From contig CAIZGA010000089.1 in assembly GCA_903932385.1 (NCBI GenBank), positions 1 to 11,810 of the forward strand: a stretch of 11,810 nucleotides of DNA. The letters run 5' to 3'. The translations under genes were made by a program, and so were the position numbers. This stretch comes from an uncultured Acidobacteriota bacterium (GTDB taxonomy: Bacteria > Acidobacteriota > Terriglobia > Terriglobales > Acidobacteriaceae). Shown here in pieces: positions 6,667-11,810 of this stretch. How positions within the stretch are numbered: the first letter of the stretch is position 1; each line of letters begins with the position of its first letter. The notes below the pieces were generated by a model. The model searched no databases. It was not told the DNA's origin and saw nothing but the letters and a program-made list of their open reading frames with translations.

Positions 6667-8166
6667 TTACTGCGCAAATTTTGCTGCACTCTTCAAATAC
6701 TCTTCAGCCACAGCCACATCGTCAAATGGTAACGCAGCATCGCCCACCATCTGCACCTTCTCATGCCCTTTGCCTGCCAGTAACACCATGTCACCTGGCC
6801 GCGCTTCGGCAATCGCAACGCCGATGGCCGCTCGCCGATCCGCTTCCACAATATATTTTGTTCCAGATGCAATTACACCGGGTACTGCATCCTGCAAAAT
6901 ATCCTGCGGATTTTCATTCCGTGGATTGTCGCTGGTCAGCACTACCAGATCGCTGCCTTCGCCCGCGACTTGCCCCATCAGCGGCCGTTTGCCGCGGTCG
7001 CGATTGCCGCCGCAACCGAAGAGCGTAATCACGCGGCCAGTTGTTCCCGCCAACTCGCGCGCCAACTGCGTCAAATTACGCAACGCATCGGGAGTGTGTG
7101 CGTAATCCACCACAACGGTAAACGGCTGGCTGCCGCGCACCACCTGAAATCGTCCCGGCACATGCGCCAGCGCCGATGCGCCCGTCGCAGCTAATGGCAA
7201 CGGCACACCTGTCGCCACAGCCGCGCAGATGGCCGCCAGCGCGTTGTAGACATTCACGCGACCGGTCAGCTGCGTCTGTACCTCGACATCGCCCTGCGGT
7301 GTCTTCAGCAGAAATTGCGTGCTTCCTGCCGCCAGTACAATCTCTTCCGCGCGATACTCGCCGCCATGAATGCCATACGTCATCTTTTGTTGCTCACTCA
7401 CAGGAGCCATGCGGTCACTGTATGTATCATCGGCATTCAACACGGCCACACGCGGCGGTGCGGCGCCAACGCCTTCAAACAATCGCCGCTTGGCCGCCAG
7501 ATAATTTTCCATGCTGCCGTGATAATCCAGGTGGTCCTGCGTCAGGTTGGTAAAGATGGCCGTGTCGCAATGCAGGCCCCACACGCGTTCCTGCTCCAGC
7601 GCGTGTGATGACATCTCCATCACCGCATCGCTGGCGCCCACCGTAACGCCGCGCGCAAACAACTCCATCAGGTCGCGCGACTCCGGCGTAGTGTGCGGCG
7701 ACTCCAGCACTTCATCGCCGACGTGGTACTCCACCGTGCCCACCAGCACACAGCTTCGATGCGCCGATCGCAGAATCGACTCCAGCAGAAACGCCGTCGT
7801 CGTTTTTCCGTTGGTGCCGGTCACGCCATGCAGCTTCAATTTCTTTTCAGGATGCGAGAAAAATTCCGCACTCATCTCTGCCAGCGCACGCCGTCCATAC
7901 TGCACCAGCGCGGCAGGGAATTGTCTTTGCTGCAGCGCAGCGAATGCATCTGCGGAATCGGTAACGACTGCCGCTGCACCCTTCTCAATAGCAGATTGGA
8001 TATAGCGATTGCCGTCCGTGCTCTCGCCGTGCATCGCCACAAACAACGCGCCCGGCTGCACACGCCGCGAATCATATTCCACGCCCGTCAGCAGGGGATT
8101 GCCGGTGCTCTGCGTCTGCTGCAGCACTTGTGTTGCCGCGGCGACGTCGCTGAAGGTTTTGGACAT
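6667..8166 (-). CDS. murE: UDP-N-acetylmuramoyl-L-alanyl-D-glutamate--2,6-diaminopimelate ligase
   Basis: This 499-residue cytoplasmic Mur ligase adds the third residue of the stem peptide. The layout is complete: an N-terminal UDP-MurNAc domain with GVEYDSRRVQPGALFVAM; the P-loop GVTGTNGKTTT (GTNGKTTT at 117-124); MEMSSHALEQ and FTNLTQDHLDYHGSMENY with the downstream Lys226, the position normally carbamylated in Mur ligases; then a C-terminal domain with GRFQVVRG, DYAHTPDAL and FGCGGNRDRGKRPLMG. The specificity loop reads DNPRNE (DNPR at 413-416), the hallmark of enzymes that use meso-diaminopimelate rather than L-lysine, and GKGHEKVQ follows. ATG 8166 is preceded by GGGAG with a 7-nt spacer. 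An open frame continues 54 codons upstream but does not resemble MurE and runs into the 3' end of ftsI. It lies 73 bp after ftsI and 13 bp before murF, so it is almost certainly in one operon with them. Confidence 0.97.
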   Translation of the reverse strand: MSKTFSDVAAATQVLQQTQSTGNPLLTGVEYDSRRVQPGALFVAMHGESTDGNRYIQSAIEKGAAAVVTDSADAFAALQQRQFPAALVQYGRRALAEMSAEFFSHPEKKLKLHGVTGTNGKTTTAFLLESILRSAHRSCVLVGTVEYHVGDEVLESPHTTPESRDLMELFARGVTVGASDAVMEMSSHALEQERVWGLHCDTAIFTNLTQDHLDYHGSMENYLAAKRRLFEGVGAAPPRVAVLNADDTYSDRMAPVSEQQKMTYGIHGGEYRAEEIVLAAGSTQFLLKTPQGDVEVQTQLTGRVNVYNALAAICAAVATGVPLPLAATGASALAHVPGRFQVVRGSQPFTVVVDYAHTPDALRNLTQLARELAGTTGRVITLFGCGGNRDRGKRPLMGQVAGEGSDLVVLTSDNPRNENPQDILQDAVPGVIASGTKYIVEADRRAAIGVAIAEARPGDMVLLAGKGHEKVQMVGDAALPFDDVAVAEEYLKSAAKFAQ

Positions 8167-8239
8167 TTTCCGGCTCCCAGAAAATTGTAGCGTTACTGGT
8201 GATAGGTGAGTGTGACGCTGCACAGCGGGGAATTGTTTC

Positions 8240-10546
8240 CTAGCGTGAGAAGCGCACCACAACTTCAGTGCCCAGCGGAGCCATAGTTCCGGCCGCCGGC
8301 GCCTGCTCGTGGGCCACGCCGCTGCCAATCGCCTGCAGCTTCAATCCCGCGGCATTGGTCTGTAGCACAACTTCGCGCATCGTCTCGCCGGTAAAGGAAG
8401 GCACGGCCACACGCGCTCCTGCATCCACCACCACGGAGTGGCTACTGCGCGGCTGAACCACCGGCGCAATTTTCACCTCGGGCAGCGGCGCATTGTTGTT
8501 CTTGTCGGCAATCAGCGCGCCGGACTGCCACGCCGCCAATGTCGCCTTCGGTATCAACGCCTTTACCGGAGCCGGTACGGGCTGCGTCGCGGCTACTGGT
8601 TTCGGTGCCGTATCGCTGTCGGTCGTCGCATAGTGCAGCGGATCATCCGCCGGCAAACTGTTCACTTCGGCATACAGCGCCTGCATCTCGCCCGCATCTT
8701 CCTGCGGAACATCATCCATCTCGCGCTCGCTGCTGCGCGCCACCTGCGGCCCGGTACGCACCGGTTCATCATGCGGTACACCCAGGTACTCCAGCACCTG
8801 CTGCGCTACATCGCGGAAGACAGGCGCCGATACAGCCGCACCGTAATAATCTCCCTGCGGCGAATCCATAATCACCGCCACGCTGATGGCCGGGCTATTC
8901 ACCGGCGCGAATCCCGCAAACGACGCAACATACTTCGTCTTCGAATACGTGCGCGTGGCCACATCGATCTTCTGCGCCGTGCCGGTCTTGCCCGCGGCAC
9001 TGTAGCCATTCAACTGCGCTTCCTTGCCGGTGCCGTACAGCACAATGCCTTCCATCATGTGCCGCATCTCGGCTGAAGTCATCTCGCTGATGACGCGATG
9101 CGAGCCCGCCGGCATCACTTGCGGCAACTGCATCTCCGGATGAAATGCCGCCGGTTGCAATCGCGCATCGCCCTTGGCCGCATCGGTCGTCTGCAGCAGA
9201 ATGTGCGGTGGCAGGTACACACCACCGTTGCCAATCGCAGAGACCATGCTTACCATCTGCACCGGCGTCACGCCTACTTCCTGCCCAATCGCCAATGAGC
9301 CGATGCTGGTCGGTCCCCAGCCACGCACCTTCGGATTGCTCGAATGAACCGGCCGCAGCAGGCCGCGCGTCTCGCTGGGCAATTCAATGCCGGTGCGGTC
9401 TCCGAATCCATACGCGCGAATAAATTTGTAGAACCTGTCATCGCCCAGTTTCAATGCCAGCTTCACCGCTGCCACGTCGCTCGACTCCCACAGTGCTTTG
9501 GCGACGGTCACTTTGCCCAGCCCCAGATGCGAGTCGTGAATCACTCGGCCATAGAGTTCAATCTTGCCGCCCTGGCAATCGATGATGTCATCCGGGTGCG
9601 CCAGATTATCTTCCATCGCCGCCGAGTAGGTCACCAGCTTGAAGACCGATCCCGGCTCATACACATCGCTCACGGCGGAGTCGCGCAGGTTGGCCGGGTC
9701 AGCATGCTGCATGTCATTCGGATTGAAAGTCGGCCGCACCGCCAGCGCCAGAATCTGTCCGCTGTGCGGGTCCTGCACCACCACCGTGCCGCGAATCGCA
9801 TGCGTGCGCGCCATCGCCGCATCCAACGCATGCTCGGCAATGTACTGGATGTTCGCATCCACAGTGAGCACAAGATTTTTTCCCGGCTCAGGATCGCGTT
9901 CCTCGCTGCCCATCACATGCCGCCGCGCATCCAGCGCCGCCAGCCGCCGACCCGGAGTCCCATGCAGCTCCGCGTCAAACGCATGCTCCATGCCCAGTAG
10001 GCCGTTGTCGTCCGCGCCCACCGCACCCAGAATCTGCGATGCCATTTCATTGTTCGGATACGTGCGCTTGAATTCCTTCTGGTAATAAATTCCCTTCAGG
10101 TTCAGTGCATGGATTTTTGCAGACGTGTCGTCATCGACACGCCGTGCAATCCACGCAAACTTGTCACCGTTGTCCAACCGCTGCTGGATCTGTTCGGCGC
10201 TGGTGAAATTGTCATTCGGGTCCGTGTGCACAATCGCTGCCATCTGCTGCGCCAGCGCTGCGTGGTTGGCCACTTCGCCCGGCACTGCGTAGACGGAATC
10301 CACCTGCACCGTCATTGCCAGTTCACGCAGGTTGCGGTCGTAGAGCATGCCGCGCCGCGGCGCAACGTCAATCGTGCGCTGCTGCTGCCGTCCCGCCAGG
10401 TCCATATATTTCGGATGCAGAATCACCTGCAGCCACACCAGCCGCACGGCAATAATCAATACCCACGCAATAAAAAACGCCGCCGCTGCAATAAACCGGT
10501 TGCGGCGGATGGGTGCGGATGCAATCTGTTTGTTCGTCGGTTTCAT
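8240..10546 (-). CDS. ftsI: septal peptidoglycan D,D-transpeptidase FtsI (PBP3-like, class B) with C-terminal PASTA domain
   Basis: At 768 residues it is longer than E. coli FtsI (588). It has a short basic cytoplasmic tail, one membrane anchor (about 18-40), a pedestal domain with VAPRRGMLYDRNLRELA (61-77), then the transpeptidase domain. The active-site motifs are YEPGSVFK (296-303, nucleophile Ser300 and Lys303), ESSD (354-357) at the SxN position, and AAGKTGTAQ (517-525, KTG 520-522). It crosslinks septal peptidoglycan in the periplasm as partner of FtsW, FtsQLB and FtsN-type regulators. After the catalytic domain comes a ~110-residue Pro/Ala/acidic linker (about 595-710) and one PASTA domain (about 712-768, VAVPSFTGETMREVV onward), a fold known from Gram-positive PBP2x/SpoVD and several diderm phyla. 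Asp357 in place of the usual SxN Asn is notable. ATG 10546 overlaps the upstream stop (ATGA) and has GGAG 8 nt before it. Confidence 0.95.
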   Translation of the reverse strand: MKPTNKQIASAPIRRNRFIAAAAFFIAWVLIIAVRLVWLQVILHPKYMDLAGRQQQRTIDVAPRRGMLYDRNLRELAMTVQVDSVYAVPGEVANHAALAQQMAAIVHTDPNDNFTSAEQIQQRLDNGDKFAWIARRVDDDTSAKIHALNLKGIYYQKEFKRTYPNNEMASQILGAVGADDNGLLGMEHAFDAELHGTPGRRLAALDARRHVMGSEERDPEPGKNLVLTVDANIQYIAEHALDAAMARTHAIRGTVVVQDPHSGQILALAVRPTFNPNDMQHADPANLRDSAVSDVYEPGSVFKLVTYSAAMEDNLAHPDDIIDCQGGKIELYGRVIHDSHLGLGKVTVAKALWESSDVAAVKLALKLGDDRFYKFIRAYGFGDRTGIELPSETRGLLRPVHSSNPKVRGWGPTSIGSLAIGQEVGVTPVQMVSMVSAIGNGGVYLPPHILLQTTDAAKGDARLQPAAFHPEMQLPQVMPAGSHRVISEMTSAEMRHMMEGIVLYGTGKEAQLNGYSAAGKTGTAQKIDVATRTYSKTKYVASFAGFAPVNSPAISVAVIMDSPQGDYYGAAVSAPVFRDVAQQVLEYLGVPHDEPVRTGPQVARSSEREMDDVPQEDAGEMQALYAEVNSLPADDPLHYATTDSDTAPKPVAATQPVPAPVKALIPKATLAAWQSGALIADKNNNAPLPEVKIAPVVQPRSSHSVVVDAGARVAVPSFTGETMREVVLQTNAAGLKLQAIGSGVAHEQAPAAGTMAPLGTEVVVRFSR
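10543..10546 (-). promoter_or_regulatory. ATGA stop/start overlap coupling the hydrolase gene and ftsI
   Basis: On the minus strand these four bases read ATGA: TGA ends the hydrolase gene and ATG starts ftsI. GGAG lies 8 nt upstream, inside the hydrolase's last codons. This arrangement usually means the downstream gene is translated by re-initiating ribosomes, tying the amount of FtsI to that of the hydrolase. Confidence 0.85.
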
Positions 10547-11517
10547 CCGCGATACTCCGGTAGCATTCCAATTGTCACCAGCCACTTTTCGAGCAACGCC
10601 GGCCAGCCGGTAATCGGAAACTTCGTTGGCCGCAATCCAAACGCGTGACCGCCCTCCGCATACAAATGCATCTCTGCGGGAACGCCGGCTTTCACCAGCG
10701 CGATGTAGTACGAAAGCGAATCGTACACGCTGTCCACGTGGTCATTCTCCGCCTGCACTAAAAACGTAGGCGGCGTCTGTCGCGTCACCGGCACTTCAGG
10801 ATTCAATGTCAGATTACTGTCGGCATTCGGCGCATGTGGCACCGCAAACTTTTTCTTTCCCTGGTTGGCATCCCACTCTGCCGCTGAAAGCGAGAGATGT
10901 CCCGGATACAGACCGACGGCAAAATCAGGACGGCAGCTCAGCTGGTCCGCAGCATCCACTGCCGGATACAAACGCTTTGCATAATGCGTACTGATGGCCG
11001 CAATCAGATGCCCGCCGGCAGAGAATCCAAGTACGCCAACTTTATGCGGATTGATTTTCCACTCCGCTGCATGCAGCCGCACCAGCCCCATCGCGCGTTG
11101 TGCATCTTCCAACGCCATCGGCGACTCAGGATACGGCCCCGACTTCGGATATGTACCCACGTCGGTCACGCGATACTTCAGCAGAATGCAGGTGATGCCT
11201 CGCGCCGTCAGCCAGTCGCAAACTTCCGTGCCTTCCAGATCGATGGCCAGTCCCTGATACCCGCCGCCCGGATAAACAAAAATCGCAACGCCGGTATTCA
11301 TTCCGGTTGGCGAGTAAATCGTCATCGTCGGCTGCGTCACGTTGCTCACGCCGCCCGATTCAAATTTCTCCGGCCCAGCCACAGGCTGCGGATCCGGCAC
11401 TGCGCCCGGCCAGAGTTGAATTTGTGTGTGTCCGGGAGAAGGCTGCCAGCCATGCGTCTGCGCGTTGGCGCCGCTGGCTGCAAAAACTGCGCAGAGGGCA
11501 ACAACTGACAGCTTCAT
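10543..11517 (-). CDS. secreted alpha/beta-hydrolase, BD-FAE / acetyl-esterase-like, inside the dcw cluster
   Basis: The chosen start (ATG 11517, 20 bases after the ftsL stop) gives 324 residues beginning with a clean signal peptide: Lys2, hydrophobic core 3-14, cleavage expected after ANA (17-19) before Gln20. The mature protein should be periplasmic or secreted. It has the alpha/beta-hydrolase layout: YPGGGYQGL (82-90, oxyanion-hole loop of the HGGG type), LEDAQRAMGLVR, nucleophile elbow GFSAGGHL (164-171, Ser166), QAENDHVD (255-262, probable catalytic Asp259) and EGGHAFG (288-294, catalytic His291). Relatives are acetyl-xylan esterases, bifunctional feruloyl esterases and dienelactone-hydrolase-like proteins that cut ester bonds on carbohydrates. 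An alternative ATG at 11559 would overlap ftsL by 23 nt and bury the signal peptide behind 14 extra residues; neither start has a strong ribosome-binding site. It sits between ftsL and ftsI and is coupled to ftsI. Activity on O-acetylated peptidoglycan is a guess from context. Confidence 0.85.
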   Translation of the reverse strand: MKLSVVALCAVFAASGANAQTHGWQPSPGHTQIQLWPGAVPDPQPVAGPEKFESGGVSNVTQPTMTIYSPTGMNTGVAIFVYPGGGYQGLAIDLEGTEVCDWLTARGITCILLKYRVTDVGTYPKSGPYPESPMALEDAQRAMGLVRLHAAEWKINPHKVGVLGFSAGGHLIAAISTHYAKRLYPAVDAADQLSCRPDFAVGLYPGHLSLSAAEWDANQGKKKFAVPHAPNADSNLTLNPEVPVTRQTPPTFLVQAENDHVDSVYDSLSYYIALVKAGVPAEMHLYAEGGHAFGLRPTKFPITGWPALLEKWLVTIGMLPEYRG

Positions 11518-11536
11518 CCATCCCGATGGAAGGGAA

Positions 11537-11810
11537 CTACCTTGCAAGATTCGGTTCATTGGCCTGCGCCATCACCGGTGTCTGCTGCGCGCTCACGGAG
11601 CCGTCCTGCTGCACCACCTGGCCCGGTTGCGGCGGCATCATGCCCAGCTGCTCGGCCACTGCGCCAATGCGGCCCGGGTCGGTCAGCTCTGCCTGTGCCA
11701 GACGCAGATGGCGATTTTCTTCCAGCAACTGCTCCACCTGCTGCTTTTCAGATTCCACGCGATAGCCGTTTTCAATGGCGTTGAAGTGCTGCATGACATA
11801 AACGCCCAGC
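11537..11810 (-). CDS. ftsL: cell-division protein FtsL (partial, C-terminal part)
   Basis: The frame is open through the right edge, so the cytoplasmic tail and transmembrane segment are mostly outside; the visible part starts LGVYVMQHFNAIENGY and continues to the TAG at 11539-11537. It shows a heptad-type coiled coil (EKQQVEQLLEENRHLRLAQ), then the FtsL/DivIC signature LTDPGRIGAVAEQLGM and PPQPGQVV, followed by a Gln/Ala-rich tail of about 20 residues. FtsL is a bitopic inner-membrane protein whose periplasmic coiled coil pairs with FtsB and helps recruit and activate FtsW-FtsI. Its place just upstream of ftsI in the cell-wall cluster fits, although one gene intervenes. The ATG at 11794 is internal, not the start. 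Identification rests on motif and context, since FtsL proteins are poorly conserved. Confidence 0.85.
   Translation of the reverse strand, partial: LGVYVMQHFNAIENGYRVESEKQQVEQLLEENRHLRLAQAELTDPGRIGAVAEQLGMMPPQPGQVVQQDGSVSAQQTPVMAQANEPNLAR

Noticed and set aside
8167..8328. 54-codon N-terminal extension of murE
   Set aside because: Arg/Trp-rich, unlike MurE, runs into the end of ftsI; ATG 8166 has a good ribosome-binding site and the typical start of the family.
8438..9076. 212-codon plus-strand frame opposite ftsI, and similar ones at 9344-10000 and 10109-10648
   Set aside because: Arg/His-rich shadows of a clear penicillin-binding protein; no motif and no plausible start signal.
10547..10585. 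13-codon N-terminal extension of ftsI
   Set aside because: ATG 10546 has GGAG at 8 nt and makes a classic ATGA overlap; the extension would lie within the hydrolase gene and adds nothing recognisable.
11479..11517. Possible lipoprotein signal in the hydrolase (Cys9 in the hydrophobic core)
   Set aside because: The residues before Cys9 (VAL) do not form a lipobox, and a normal signal-peptidase-I site follows at ANA-Q (17-20).
1..11810. Mobile element, CRISPR array, tRNA/rRNA, toxin-antitoxin or defence system
   Set aside because: No regularly spaced repeats, transposase or integrase motifs, tRNA-like cloverleafs or small paired genes were seen; gene content is core metabolism, envelope and division.

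Overview
The window looks like a chromosomal core segment of a diderm (Gram-negative) bacterium of moderately high GC. The most likely group is Acidobacteriota (class Terriglobia), on three grounds: a PASTA-bearing FtsI in the division/cell-wall (dcw) cluster, an OmpL/BBP2-type porin with a C-terminal Phe, and a meso-diaminopimelate-type MurE. This placement is inferred from gene style, not from a marker gene. No rRNA, tRNA, CRISPR array, insertion sequence, phage gene or other mobile element is visible.

Layout, left to right. (1) Positions 1-1324, minus strand: the N-terminal 198 residues of an M20-family carbamoylase/allantoate-amidohydrolase-like metallohydrolase, cut by the left edge, preceded by a siroheme-synthase N-domain protein (precorrin-2 dehydrogenase/ferrochelatase). 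(2) Positions 1325-1488: a divergent intergenic region with a perfect hairpin. (3) Positions 1489-2427, plus strand: an N-acetylglucosamine-kinase-like BadF/BadG-family sugar kinase, the only plus-strand gene, ending in a clear intrinsic terminator. (4) Positions 2508-4241, minus: a large outer-membrane beta-barrel porin. (5) Positions 4242-4489: an AT-rich intergenic region. (6) Positions 4490-5161, minus: phoU. (7) Positions 5289-11810, minus: part of the dcw cluster, transcribed ftsL (partial), secreted alpha/beta-hydrolase, ftsI, murE, murF.

How the genes fit together. FtsL is a scaffold of the divisome that recruits and activates FtsI, the septal transpeptidase. MurE and MurF add meso-DAP and D-Ala-D-Ala to the cytoplasmic UDP-MurNAc peptide that becomes FtsI's substrate. 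The unexpected member is a predicted exported carboxyl-esterase-like hydrolase between ftsL and ftsI. Its stop codon overlaps the ftsI start (ATGA), so it is probably co-transcribed and translationally coupled with ftsI. The run stops after murF: the next gene in the same direction is phoU, not mraY.

The rest of the window is ordinary housekeeping content. I see no defence system, toxin-antitoxin pair, biosynthetic cluster or reverse-transcriptase-type element. The items most worth following up are the esterase inside the dcw cluster, the SSD variant of the FtsI SxN motif, the hairpin in the leader of the kinase gene, and the cysteine pattern of the porin.
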